Assembly: GCF_029892285.1 (NCBI RefSeq)
Contig: NZ_JARXVM010000002.1
Span: forward strand, 372,001 to 436,000
DNA: 64,000 nt
Source of the DNA: Rhizobium sp. SG_E_25_P2
GTDB lineage: Bacteria; Pseudomonadota; Alphaproteobacteria; Rhizobiales; Rhizobiaceae
Direction: 5' to 3'
This document shows, in pieces, positions 15,978-25,590 of this stretch. The number at the start of each line of letters is the position of its first letter. The stretch's first letter is position 1. The notes beneath the pieces are model-generated. The model ran no database searches, was not told the origin of the DNA, and worked only from the letters and a program-made list of their open reading frames with translations. Made by a program: the position numbers and the translations under genes.

Positions 15978-16385
15978 TCACGCCAGCTTGAACACGCCGA
16001 GCGCGTAGACAAGCGACAGAGCCAGAGCCCACCACAGATTGGCGCCGATCAGGCCCAACCATGCGAGATGAATAAATGCCGAGCCGAGCAGCGAGATGAA
16101 CAGCCTGTCCCCCCGCGTCGTCTCGAAGCGCAGAATGCCGATACGAGGGTTTCCACCCGGCGAGGCGCTTTCCCACACCGCCATCAGCGCCAGAAGAAAG
16201 GCGATGGTCATGAAGAACAGCGCGCCGGGGAATGACCAGGCCATCCAGCCGCCCGGTATCAGCGGCGCGTACCAATCCACAGCGCCGTCCTTGACCGGCA
16301 GGCGCGAGGCGAGAAGGCCCACAGCGCCGGCATAGACGAGAACCACGATGGCGAGCGCAAACGGCCAGCGACGAGTAGCGTTCAT
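15978..16385 (-). CDS. glpU: small membrane protein GlpU (DUF2160)
   Basis: A 135-residue integral membrane protein with about four hydrophobic segments: FALAIVVLVYAGAVGLLA near the N-terminus, the region around GALFFMTIAFLLALMAVW, LFISLLGSAFIHLAWLGLI and ANLWWALALSLVYALGVF. It belongs to the DUF2160 family that is found only inside glycerol ABC transporter operons. Its start overlaps the glpQ stop (ATGA), so it is translated with the permeases. Its biochemical role in transport is unsettled; it may be an accessory subunit of the permease. Confidence 0.9.
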   Translation of the reverse strand: MNATRRWPFALAIVVLVYAGAVGLLASRLPVKDGAVDWYAPLIPGGWMAWSFPGALFFMTIAFLLALMAVWESASPGGNPRIGILRFETTRGDRLFISLLGSAFIHLAWLGLIGANLWWALALSLVYALGVFKLA

Positions 16386-17197
16386 CAGACCCTCCCCAGG
16401 GCAAAGCCCTTGGCGATGTAATTGCGGACGAAATAGATCACCAGCGCGCCGGGGATCAGGGTCAGCACGCCAGCTGCGGCCAGCACCCCCCAGTCCATGC
16501 CGGACGCCGAGACGGTGCGCGTCATGGTCGCGGCGATCGGCTTGGCGTCGGTGGTGGTCAGCGTGCGGGCGAGCAGCAGTTCGACCCAGGAGAACATGAA
16601 GCAGAAGAAGGCGGCGACCCCGATGCCCGAAGCGATCAGCGGCGTGAAGATCTTCACGAAGAAACGCGGGAAGGAATAGCCGTCGATATAGGCGGTTTCA
16701 TCGATCTCCTTCGGCACGCCCGACATGAACCCTTCCAGGATCCACACGGCCAGCGGCACGTTGAACAGGCAGTGGGCGAGCGCGACCGCGATATGCGTGT
16801 CGATCAGGCCGAATGCCGAATAGAGCTGGAAGAAGGGCAAAGCGAACACCGCCGGCGGCGCCATGCGATTGGTCAGCAGCCAGAAGAACAGATGCTTGTC
16901 GCCGAGGAACCGGTAGCGCGAGAAGGCGTAGGCGGCCGGCAGCGCCACAGACACCGAGATGACCGTGTTAAGCGCCACATAGATGATCGAGTTGATATAG
17001 CCCGAATACCAGGCCGGATCGGTGAAGATCACCGTGTAATTCCGAAGCGTCGGATCGGCCGGCCAGAGCGAGAAGGCGCCGGTGATTTCGGCGTTTGTCT
17101 TGAAGCTCATATTCACGAGCCAGTAGATCGGCGCGAGAAGGAACAGGATATAGAGCGTCGAAACGATGAAGGCGCCGTAGCGAGGGGACTTGGTCAT
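16385..17197 (-). CDS. glpQ: glycerol ABC transporter permease GlpQ
   Basis: A 270-residue inner-membrane permease of the carbohydrate type with six predicted membrane segments, starting with AFIVSTLYILFLLAPIYWLV. The cytoplasmic EAA-type coupling loop reads EIDETAYIDGYSFPRFFVKI, a variant of the usual E-A-A-x3-D-G. That loop contacts an ATPase subunit. It follows glpP by 4 bases and overlaps glpU. With GlpP it should form the heterodimeric channel. Confidence 0.92.
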   Translation of the reverse strand: MTKSPRYGAFIVSTLYILFLLAPIYWLVNMSFKTNAEITGAFSLWPADPTLRNYTVIFTDPAWYSGYINSIIYVALNTVISVSVALPAAYAFSRYRFLGDKHLFFWLLTNRMAPPAVFALPFFQLYSAFGLIDTHIAVALAHCLFNVPLAVWILEGFMSGVPKEIDETAYIDGYSFPRFFVKIFTPLIASGIGVAAFFCFMFSWVELLLARTLTTTDAKPIAATMTRTVSASGMDWGVLAAAGVLTLIPGALVIYFVRNYIAKGFALGRV

Positions 17198-17201
17198 GGT
17201 C

Positions 17202-18068
17202 TCAGCCTTTCTGGTCGCTCGAGGTCATCACGGTGTAGAAGATCCATGACAACAACAGGATGATCAGGAAGTAGATGATGGAGAGCGCGGCGGCCGGGCC
17301 GAGGTCGAACTGGCCGACCGCCATCTTGACGAGATCGATCGACAGGAAGGTGGTCGAATTGCCGGGGCCGCCGCCGGTGACGACGAAGGGCTCCGTATAG
17401 ATCATGAAACTGTCCATGAAGCGCAAGAGCACGGCAATCAGCAGCACCCGCTTCATCTTCGGCAGTTCGATATAGCGGAACACGGACCAGCGCGAGGCGC
17501 CGTCAATCCTGGCAGCCTGATAATAGGCTTCCGGGATCGAGACGAGGCCGGCATAGCAGAGCAGCACGACGAGGCTCGTCCAGTGCCAGACATCCATCAC
17601 CACCAGCGTCATCCAGGCGTCGATGGGGTCGCGGACGTAATTATAATCCACGCCGATGGCTAAGAGCGAGTAACCGAGCAGACCGATGTCGACGCGGCCG
17701 AAGATCTGCCAGATCGTGCCGACCACGTTCCACGGAATGAGAAGCGGCAGCGCCATCAGCACCAGGCAAACCGGCACGCCCAGGCCCTTTTTCGGCATGT
17801 TGAGCGCAATGAAGATGCCGAGCGGCACTTCGATCGCCAGGATGATGAAGGAAAACAGCAGGTTGCGCTGCAGCGAAGACCAGAAGCGTTCCGACGACAG
17901 TGTGTCGGAAAACCACTCGGCGCCCGCCCAGAAGAATTCATTGTTGCCGAATGTGTCCTGCACCGAATAGTTCACCACTGTCATCAGCGGCACCACGGCG
18001 GAGAAGGCGACCAGCACCAGCACCGGCAGGACCATGAACCAGGCCTTGTTGTTCCAGGTCTTGTTCAT
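17202..18068 (-). CDS. glpP: glycerol ABC transporter permease GlpP
   Basis: A 288-residue inner-membrane permease, partner of GlpQ. The first membrane segment is WFMVLPVLVLVAFSAVVPLM, and the periplasmic stretch contains NYSVQDTFG, as is common in MalF-type subunits. The coupling loop reads IPEAYYQAARIDGASRWSVF, the standard EAA form with Asp-Gly. One base separates its start from the glpT stop, so the two are coupled. Six membrane helices are expected. Assignment rests on operon order and family match. Confidence 0.92.
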   Translation of the reverse strand: MNKTWNNKAWFMVLPVLVLVAFSAVVPLMTVVNYSVQDTFGNNEFFWAGAEWFSDTLSSERFWSSLQRNLLFSFIILAIEVPLGIFIALNMPKKGLGVPVCLVLMALPLLIPWNVVGTIWQIFGRVDIGLLGYSLLAIGVDYNYVRDPIDAWMTLVVMDVWHWTSLVVLLCYAGLVSIPEAYYQAARIDGASRWSVFRYIELPKMKRVLLIAVLLRFMDSFMIYTEPFVVTGGGPGNSTTFLSIDLVKMAVGQFDLGPAAALSIIYFLIILLLSWIFYTVMTSSDQKG

Positions 18069-18069
18069 C

Positions 18070-19140
<1,071 letters not shown>

Positions 19141-19150
19141 GGTCTTCTCC

Positions 19151-20221
19151 TCAGGCCGCGAGCGCAGCGTTGCGCCCGTCCTGGCGGAAGGCGAGCAGGT
19201 GGCGCGTGTCCAGATAGACCATCAGATCGGTGCCGGGGGCGATGTCATGCACGCCCTTGGTCAGCATGACCCAGGTCTCCGCTCCATGGTCGAGATGCAC
19301 ATAACTTTCCGATCCGGTGATTTCGGTCACCGCCACGCGCGCGGGCAGCGCGGCCGTCTCGATGCTGACAGGCTTGGGCGACAGATGATGCGGCCTGAAG
19401 CCGATGGTGAGCGGACCATCCGGCACATGCGACATGTCGCGGGGCGTGGAGATCTCGGCGCCGCCTTCCAGCGCCAGCACGTCGCCGCGCTTGACAGCCG
19501 TGATCATGTTGAGCGGCGGATCGGAGAAGGTCTGCGCCGTGAGCAGATCCGTGGGACGCCGGAACACCTCGACCGTCGGGCCATATTGGGTGACGCGGCC
19601 TTCATGCAGCGTCGCCGTCGCGCCTCCGAGCAGCAGGGCTTCGGTCGGCTCAGTGGTGGCGTAAACGAAGATCGCGCCGGTCTCGGCGAAAATGCGCGGC
19701 AGTTCGGCGCGCAGTTCCTCGCGCAATTTGTAATCGAGATTGGCGAGCGGCTCGTCGAGCAGCACAAGGCCGGCATTCTTGACGATGGCGCGGGCAAGCG
19801 CAGTGCGCTGCTGCTGGCCGCCGGACAGTTCGAGCGGCAGGCGCTTGAGATAGGGGGTGAGGCGAAGAAGTTCGGCCGCCTTCATCACCTGGCGTTCGAT
19901 CTCGGCGCGATCAGCGCCCTTCACCCGCAGCGGCGAGGCGATGTTCTCATAGACCGTCATCGCGGGGTAGTTGATGAATTGCTGGTAGACCATCGCGACA
20001 TTGCGCGCCTGCACGGCAACGCCCGTCACATCCTTGTCGTCGAAAACGATCGAGCCCTTGGTCGGCCGGTCGAGACCCGCCATCAGCCGCATCAGCGTCG
20101 TCTTGCCCGACAGTGTCGGGCCCAGCAGCACGTTGAGCGAGCCTTTTTCGAGCCGTATGGACACATCGGTGATGTGCCGCTCGGCGCCGACGTGTTTGCA
20201 CACGCCCTTCAATTCCAGCAT
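19151..20221 (-). CDS. glpS: ABC transporter ATPase GlpS lacking the H-loop histidine
   Basis: A 356-residue MalK-like ATPase. Walker A reads LGPTLSGKTT, the signature LSGGQQQRTALARA is canonical, and Walker B is LVLLDEPLANLD. The switch histidine is replaced: FVYATTEPTEALLL has Thr where THDQ is usual. A C-terminal TOBE-like domain follows. The ATG at 20221 is preceded by GGAGGAGG; upstream in-frame codons are rejected. It lies 10 bases before glpT and 61 after glpD. Together with GlpT it should power glycerol uptake. Confidence 0.92.
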   Translation of the reverse strand: MLELKGVCKHVGAERHITDVSIRLEKGSLNVLLGPTLSGKTTLMRLMAGLDRPTKGSIVFDDKDVTGVAVQARNVAMVYQQFINYPAMTVYENIASPLRVKGADRAEIERQVMKAAELLRLTPYLKRLPLELSGGQQQRTALARAIVKNAGLVLLDEPLANLDYKLREELRAELPRIFAETGAIFVYATTEPTEALLLGGATATLHEGRVTQYGPTVEVFRRPTDLLTAQTFSDPPLNMITAVKRGDVLALEGGAEISTPRDMSHVPDGPLTIGFRPHHLSPKPVSIETAALPARVAVTEITGSESYVHLDHGAETWVMLTKGVHDIAPGTDLMVYLDTRHLLAFRQDGRNAALAA

Positions 20222-20282
20222 TGTTCCTCCTCCCCAGTCGGAATGCAGCCATAATCGGCCCTTCGGGCCTATGTCGTCATTC

Positions 20283-21803
20283 CTACTGTGCGGCGTTGCG
20301 GATGCTACGCCGGTCTTGCATATAGGCCTCAAGCGCTTTCACGCTGTCGGCGTCGAGTTTCAAGCCAAGCTTGGTGCGCCGCCAAAGAACGTCTTCGGCG
20401 TCCACGGCCCATTCCTGGTCTATGAGATAGTTGACTTCTGCTTCGGTGAGGTCGCCGCCGAAGATACGGCCCAGTTCGGCCATGCTATGGGCGTTTTTCG
20501 TCACGACAAAAGCCTTGGTGCCGTAAAGACGCACGAGACGTTCGGCGAGAGCGCCCGGCAGCCAGGGCTTGTCCGTCCGCAGCCGCGACACCAGTCCGCC
20601 AAAGCCGTTGCGGTCGAAATCTCCGCCCGGCAGCGTCGCGCCTTCGGTCCAGGGTTTGCCCTTGGCGCCGAGCACCGCCTCGATCTTTTCGAGCATGGAT
20701 TCGGCGAGCTTGCGATAGGTGGTGATCTTGCCGCCGAAGACGTTGAGCATCTGCGGCTCGCCATCTGCACCGACCGCCTTCAACACGTAATCGCGGGTGG
20801 CTTCCTGCGCCTTGGAGGCGCCGTCGTCATAGAGCGGGCGCACGCCGGAATAGGACCAGACCATATCGGCGCGGGTCACAGGCTCCTTGAAATATTCGGA
20901 CGCGCCGGCGCAGAGATAGTCGATCTCGTCATCGGTGATCTTCACATCGGCCGGATCGCCCTTGTAGTCGCGGTCCGTCGTGCCGATCAGGGTGAAATCC
21001 TGCTCATAGGGAATGGCGAAGAAAATGCGGCCGTCATTGTTCTGGAAGAAATAGGCGCGCGGATCGGCGAACTTCTTCTTCACCACGATATGGCTGCCCT
21101 GAACCAGGCGCACATTATGCGTGTTGGAGCCGGCGGCGTTCTGCAGAAGCTTGTCGACCCAGGGGCCGGCGGCGTTGACGAACAGCTTGGCCTTGACGGT
21201 GTCGCGCGCGCCAGTCAGCACGTCTTCGACCACGATGGCCCAGAGGCCCCCTTCACGACGGGCAGAGACCACCTTGGCGCGAGTGCGGATCGTCGCGCCG
21301 CGATCGGCGGCATCGCGGGCGTTGAGCGCCACCAGACGGGCGTCATTCACCCAGCAATCCGAATATTCGAAGGCCTTGCGGAACCGGTCCTTCAAAGGCT
21401 TGCCGGCAGGGTCGCGGGTGAGATCCAGCACCTTGGTGGCCGGCAGCGCCTTGCGGCCGCCGATATGGTCATAAAGAAACAGCCCGATGCGGATGAGCCA
21501 GCCGGGACGCATGTCCTTGTGCAGCGGCAGAACGAAACGCAGCGGCCAGATGATATGCGGCGCCATGCCCCAGAGCACTTCGCGCTCCATCAGCGCTTCG
21601 CGCACAAGGCGGAATTCATAATGTTCGAGATAACGCAGTCCGCCATGGATCAACTTGGTCGACCAGGACGATGTTCCGGACGCCAGATCCTTCATTTCCG
21701 CGAGATAAACGGAGTAACCGCGACCCACCGCGTCGCGGGCGATGCCACATCCATTGATGCCGCCGCCTGCAATGAAAACATCATGGATCACGTCTACCGT
21801 CAC
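20283..21803 (-). CDS. glpD: aerobic glycerol-3-phosphate dehydrogenase
   Basis: A 506-residue FAD enzyme that oxidises glycerol-3-phosphate to dihydroxyacetone phosphate at the inner face of the cytoplasmic membrane and feeds electrons to quinone. The FAD-binding dinucleotide fold is at the N-terminus (VFIAGGGINGCGIARDAVGR), followed by the GlpD motif GTSSWSTKLIHGGLRYLEH. The C-terminal helical domain ends at residue 506. The start is GTG, with GGGAGAG 6 bases upstream. It is the first gene of the glycerol operon. No glycerol kinase gene is present in this window, so glpK must lie elsewhere. Confidence 0.95.
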   Translation of the reverse strand: MTVDVIHDVFIAGGGINGCGIARDAVGRGYSVYLAEMKDLASGTSSWSTKLIHGGLRYLEHYEFRLVREALMEREVLWGMAPHIIWPLRFVLPLHKDMRPGWLIRIGLFLYDHIGGRKALPATKVLDLTRDPAGKPLKDRFRKAFEYSDCWVNDARLVALNARDAADRGATIRTRAKVVSARREGGLWAIVVEDVLTGARDTVKAKLFVNAAGPWVDKLLQNAAGSNTHNVRLVQGSHIVVKKKFADPRAYFFQNNDGRIFFAIPYEQDFTLIGTTDRDYKGDPADVKITDDEIDYLCAGASEYFKEPVTRADMVWSYSGVRPLYDDGASKAQEATRDYVLKAVGADGEPQMLNVFGGKITTYRKLAESMLEKIEAVLGAKGKPWTEGATLPGGDFDRNGFGGLVSRLRTDKPWLPGALAERLVRLYGTKAFVVTKNAHSMAELGRIFGGDLTEAEVNYLIDQEWAVDAEDVLWRRTKLGLKLDADSVKALEAYMQDRRSIRNAAQ

Positions 21804-21834
21804 GATTCTCTCCCTTTTCGCATTGCAGCAATTA

Positions 21835-21901
21835 TCGCAATTGCGAAACTAAAATCATTCAAAGCGAAAACAAAACGAATGTCAATCGAAAACAAACGAG
21901 G
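21835..21901. promoter_or_regulatory. glpD promoter region with repeated GlpR-like motifs
   Basis: GCGAAAACAAAACGAA (21864-21879) and TCGAAAACAAACGAGG (21886-21901) are tandem copies of a CGAAAAC-A-AA motif, which fits DeoR-type GlpR operators. A perfect 12-bp palindrome TCGCAATTGCGA lies at 21835-21846, closer to glpD. The GCGAAAAC motif recurs upstream of glpR. Confidence 0.55.
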
Positions 21902-21930
21902 TAAAATTTTACCGAGCATTACTAGAAAGT

Positions 21931-22725
21931 TTACTGGCCAGTTGCGCTGCGCAGTTCGGAATGCGGGGCTGTTTCGATGAGGTTTACCCCGTTTTCACGA
22001 CAGATTTTCTGCACGCTCGGCGGATAACAGCGGTCGGTCACGAAAGTGTGCACCTGCGAAATATGCGCGATTCTGACCGGCGCGGTGCGTTCGAATTTCG
22101 TCGAATCCGCCACGAGGATAACGTGGCGTGCATTGGCGATGATCGCCTGAGCTACCTTCACTTCGCGAAAATCATAGTCGAGCAGCGCGCCATCGTCATC
22201 GATCGCAGACGCGCCGATGACGGCGTAATCGACCTTGAACTGGCGAATGAAATCGACGGCGGCTTCGCCGACCACGCCGCCGTCGGCTGCGCGCACCACG
22301 CCGCCGGCAATGACCACCTCGAATTGCGGGTAAACGCGCAACCTGTTGGCGACATTGATATTATTGGTGATGATCATCAACCGTCCGTGATCGAGCAGCG
22401 CCTGACCCACAGCCTCTGTCGTCGTGCCGATATTGACGAACAGTGAGGCGTTGTCGGGGATCAGGCCGGCTGCGGCGCGGCCGATCGCTTCCTTTTCTCC
22501 CGCTGCGATCTGGCGGCGTTGTTCATATTGCATGTTCTCCGTGCCAGACGGAAACACCGCCCCGCCATGGATGCGGTTGAGCAGCTTCTTTTCACAGAGA
22601 TCGTTGAGATCCTTGCGGATCGTCTGCGGCGTCATGTCGAAGCGCGACGCGAGGTCTTCCACGAAAACCTTGCCATGGGTCTTGGCGATGTCGAGGATCT
22701 GTTGATGTCGGGGCGACAGAAACAT
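21931..22725 (-). CDS. glpR: DeoR-family glycerol regulator GlpR
   Basis: A 264-residue repressor. The N-terminal DeoR helix-turn-helix covers about residues 1-60 (SPRHQQILDIAKTHGKVFVE, then RFDMTPQTIRKDLNDLCEK, LLNRIHGGAV). The C-terminal sugar-phosphate-binding domain contains FVNIGTTTEAVGQAL and VVIAGGVVRAADGGVVGEAA. The ATG at 22725 fits the family start; the upstream extension is low-quality sequence. It heads the glp locus, divided from glpD by a 127-base region with operator-like repeats, so glpD has its own promoter. Glycerol-3-phosphate is the expected inducer. Confidence 0.92.
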   Translation of the reverse strand: MFLSPRHQQILDIAKTHGKVFVEDLASRFDMTPQTIRKDLNDLCEKKLLNRIHGGAVFPSGTENMQYEQRRQIAAGEKEAIGRAAAGLIPDNASLFVNIGTTTEAVGQALLDHGRLMIITNNINVANRLRVYPQFEVVIAGGVVRAADGGVVGEAAVDFIRQFKVDYAVIGASAIDDDGALLDYDFREVKVAQAIIANARHVILVADSTKFERTAPVRIAHISQVHTFVTDRCYPPSVQKICRENGVNLIETAPHSELRSATGQ

Positions 22726-22738
22726 GCGCGCGGGTCCG

Positions 22739-22780
22739 TTGTTTCGTTTTCGCTCCGAAGATAGAACGAAAAAAACGAAA
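22739..22780. promoter_or_regulatory. glpR upstream region with GlpR-like motif
   Basis: On the minus strand, GCGAAAACGAAACAA (22739-22753) resembles the glpD sites, and a run of AACGAAA-type repeats lies just upstream (22765-22780). This suggests autoregulation by GlpR. Confidence 0.45.
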
Positions 22781-22883
22781 GTAAAGCCTGACGAACATTT
22801 CCGCGCGCCCCGCGCGCCGCGCAAGGTCCGGGAAACGGTGAGCGTGTAGCTGGTCTTCAAACGGAGTTGGGAAGGCAGGCGCG

Positions 22884-23816
22884 ATGAAAAGAATATTGGT
22901 CACCGGCGGGGCTGGGTTTCTGGGTTCGCATCTTTGCGAGCGGCTGCTGGCGCGGGGCAATTTCGTCACTTGCCTGGACAACTATTTCACCGGCGCCGTC
23001 GACAATATCGCCCATCTGCGCGGGCACAACAATTTCGCGACCATCGAGCAGTCGGTCATCGATCCGGTCGATGTCCGTTTCGAAGAGATCTTCAATCTGG
23101 CCTGCCCGGCGTCACCCGTGCATTATCAGTCCGATCCGATCTACACCTTCAAGACCAGCATCATCGGCACGATGAACCTGCTGGAGCTGGCCTCAAAGAC
23201 CGGCGCCAAGGTGCTGCAGGCCTCCACGTCCGAAATTTACGGCGATCCGCTCATCCATCCGCAGACGGAAGCCTATTGGGGCAATGTCAACACGATGGGT
23301 ATCCGCTCCTGCTACGACGAGGGCAAACGCGGCGCCGAGACTTTGATGCATGATTATCACCGCACCCGCGGCGTCAAAATCCGCGTCATGCGCATCTTCA
23401 ACACCTATGGGCCGGGCATGAACAAGGCCGATGGCCGCGTCGTGTCGAACTTCATCGTGCAGGCGCTCAGGGGCGACGACATCACCATGTTCGGCGATGG
23501 CCTGCAAACGCGCTCCTTCTGCTATCGCGACGATCTGGTCGAGGGCATGTTGCGGCTGATGGATGCGCCGGACGAGGTGTCCTACCCAGTTAATATCGGC
23601 AATCCCGGCGAATTCACCATGCGCGAACTCGCCGAGCTTGTGCTGGAACTCACCGGCTCCAAGTCGAAGATCGTCTATCTGCCGTTGCCGCAGGATGACC
23701 CGATGCAGCGTTGCCCGGATATTTCCCGCGCCAAGGACGTGCTTGGCTGGGAGCCGACCGTGCCCTTGCGCGAAGGCTTGAAGCGCACGATCGACTATTT
23801 CAAGACCGTTATCTGA
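22884..23816 (+). CDS. UDP-glucuronate decarboxylase (UDP-xylose synthase)
   Basis: A 310-residue extended SDR. The NAD motif is [10 protein letters not shown] (7-16), and the signature of the UXS group is plain: [17 protein letters not shown], then [21 protein letters not shown] and CYDEGKR with the catalytic Tyr and Lys. It decarboxylates UDP-glucuronate to UDP-xylose in the cytoplasm and so supplies pentose for surface polysaccharide. Length is that of soluble bacterial and plant forms. It stands alone, divergent from glpR. A capsule-export locus and galE occur about 36 kb away, a possible destination for the product. Confidence 0.93.
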   Translation: MKRILVTGGAGFLGSHLCERLLARGNFVTCLDNYFTGAVDNIAHLRGHNNFATIEQSVIDPVDVRFEEIFNLACPASPVHYQSDPIYTFKTSIIGTMNLLELASKTGAKVLQASTSEIYGDPLIHPQTEAYWGNVNTMGIRSCYDEGKRGAETLMHDYHRTRGVKIRVMRIFNTYGPGMNKADGRVVSNFIVQALRGDDITMFGDGLQTRSFCYRDDLVEGMLRLMDAPDEVSYPVNIGNPGEFTMRELAELVLELTGSKSKIVYLPLPQDDPMQRCPDISRAKDVLGWEPTVPLREGLKRTIDYFKTVI

Positions 23817-23837
23817 TCAGGAACAGGACCTGATCAG
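23813..23837. terminator. inverted repeat between convergent genes
   Basis: CTGATCAGG (23813-23821) and CCTGATCAG (23829-23837) form a 9-bp stem with a 7-base loop, spanning the stops of both convergent genes. Each arm contains TGATCA. A T tract is missing, so it is only a candidate bidirectional terminator. Confidence 0.4.
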
Positions 23838-24847
23838 GACTTGTCGATCGGCTTTGAGCGGATGCGCATGACGGTTTCCCGTTCCGCCCGCTTGCAGGCC
23901 ACCGGCGGCAGGCCGCGCGCGATCTGCCCCAGATCTTCCAGCACATAATTGCCGATGTTTTCGAGCGCCGAGGTCAACGCGCCGGCGCGGTGGGCCGAGA
24001 ACAATATGTTCGGAACCTTGCGGATCGGATCATCCTTCGCGACCGGTTCTTCCGGAAACACATCCGTCGCCACCAGAATGCGGCCGGATGCGGCTGCTTC
24101 GGAAAGGGCTTTGAAATCGGCCACCGCCGCGCGGCTGAGCAGCAGGAGTTTTGCGCCCTGTTGCATCAGGCCGAGTTTTTCGGCGTTGAGCAGATGGGCG
24201 TTTTCGGTGGTGATGGTCGCGACCACGAAAACAAAGCGGCTCTTCGACAGCACCTCATCCAGTGACGCCGGGATCACGCCGAGGCGTGACAGCACGCCCT
24301 CGGGCAGCCAGGGATCGAAGGCGCGAACGGTGGGGTTGAAGCCTGCCAAAAGCTTGTGCGTGGCGCGGCCGAGATCGCCGAAACCGACAAAGCCGACATC
24401 CGAGCCTGCCAGCAATTCAGCCGTCTGGTTGCCGTCCAGCCCGTAAAGCTCCTCACCCTTGAGGAAATCGCCATGCGACGCGTGAATGCCGCGCGCAAGC
24501 GACAGCGCCATTCCCACAGCCATTTCCGCCACCGGCGCGGCGAAAACCGAGCTCGGCGCGATCACATGCACGCCGCGCTGGAAGCAGGCTTCATAATCGA
24601 CATTGGGCAGAAAATTGGTTTCGACATTGACGATGGCGCGCAGCTTGGGCGCAAGATCCAGCCGGTCGCGCTCCATGGGTTGCTGGCTGATCAGCACCTC
24701 CGTCGCCGGCAGATGCTCCCGGTAGAACGCGTCGCGATCTTCGCCATTCCAGCTGATCACGTCATACGTCGAAAAGAACTTTTCCTTTGCCGACGCGCTG
24801 AACATATCCTCGGTGGCGCGGGGGGAGGGGTCGTAGAGTATGCGCAT
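23834..24847 (-). CDS. D-isomer-specific 2-hydroxyacid dehydrogenase
   Basis: A 337-residue NAD(P)-dependent dehydrogenase. The Rossmann motif is VGFVGFGDLGRAT, and the catalytic triad appears as Arg in LLLLSRAAVADF, Glu in VFPEEPVAKDDPI and His in LFSAHRAGAL. The phosphoglycerate-dehydrogenase-like group contains glycerate, hydroxypyruvate and phosphonate-linked enzymes; the sequence does not decide the substrate. The start has GGAG 7 bases upstream. It is divergent from the P-loop kinase at 24961 and convergent with the UXS gene. Confidence 0.88.
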   Translation of the reverse strand: MRILYDPSPRATEDMFSASAKEKFFSTYDVISWNGEDRDAFYREHLPATEVLISQQPMERDRLDLAPKLRAIVNVETNFLPNVDYEACFQRGVHVIAPSSVFAAPVAEMAVGMALSLARGIHASHGDFLKGEELYGLDGNQTAELLAGSDVGFVGFGDLGRATHKLLAGFNPTVRAFDPWLPEGVLSRLGVIPASLDEVLSKSRFVFVVATITTENAHLLNAEKLGLMQQGAKLLLLSRAAVADFKALSEAAASGRILVATDVFPEEPVAKDDPIRKVPNILFSAHRAGALTSALENIGNYVLEDLGQIARGLPPVACKRAERETVMRIRSKPIDKS

Positions 24848-24960
24848 GTCTGATCTCCTCTTTGCGCCTTTCCTAGCCGTGGCCGGGTGGTTTGGAAAGC
24901 CGTCAAGATTTGCGAAACGGCCTCTGTTGCGCTAATCGGAACGGGACAAGGGAGGATGCC

Positions 24961-25590
24961 ATGCGACTGTCCATCACATTCGAAACGCTCGTGGAAACGG
25001 TCGAGGCGCGCGGCGCTGAGGCGAGATCGGTGACAGCAATCGCCGGCCCGCCTGGCGCCGGCAAATCGACGCTCGCGGAGCAATTGGTCGAGGCGTTGAA
25101 CGCGCGGGAGCCGGGCTCGGCTGCCGTCTTTCCAATGGATGGCTACCACTATGACGATCTCGTGCTGGTTCCGCGCGGTCTCAGGCCACGCAAGGGCGCG
25201 CCCGAAACCTTCGATGTCGCTGGCTTTTCCCATATGCTGGGTCGTCTCCGCGCCAATCTCGATGAAGAGATAGCCGTGCCGGTTTTCGACCGCGCAATCG
25301 AGATCGCCCGCGCCGGCGGCCGGATGATCCCGCAAAGCGTGCGGCATTTGATCGTTGAGGGAAATTACATCCTGTTGCGCGATGGCGCCTGGGCGGATCT
25401 CCACCGGCATTACGACACGACCGTTCTGATCGAGGTTCCCGAACAGGAACTGCGCCGGCGGCTGACCGAGCGGTGGAAGGATTTGACTGGCGACGATCTT
25501 ACTTTCAAGCTCGACGGCAACGATCTGCCGAACGGGCGACTGGTCATGACGCAAAGCGTCGAGCCGGAATTCGTCTATCTGCAGGGCTGA
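24961..25590 (+). CDS. P-loop kinase of the uridine kinase / FrcK type
   Basis: A 209-residue kinase-like protein. Walker A is AIAGPPGAGKST (about residues 25-36), followed by AAVFPMDGYHYDD, characteristic of the phosphoribulokinase/uridine kinase/pantothenate kinase group, and a lid region with RRRLTERWKDL. The ATG at 24961 follows GGGAGGA; an earlier frame start is discarded. Homologues accompany fructose transport in Sinorhizobium (FrcK), but no transporter for hexoses is adjacent here. Its stop abuts the stop of the convergent permease gene with no spacer. The phosphate acceptor is unknown. Confidence 0.82.
   Translation: MRLSITFETLVETVEARGAEARSVTAIAGPPGAGKSTLAEQLVEALNAREPGSAAVFPMDGYHYDDLVLVPRGLRPRKGAPETFDVAGFSHMLGRLRANLDEEIAVPVFDRAIEIARAGGRMIPQSVRHLIVEGNYILLRDGAWADLHRHYDTTVLIEVPEQELRRRLTERWKDLTGDDLTFKLDGNDLPNGRLVMTQSVEPEFVYLQG

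Noticed and set aside
20001-21980. A 659-codon frame antisense to glpD
   Set aside because: It covers the unmistakable glpD gene and its promoter in reverse and shows no protein-family motif.
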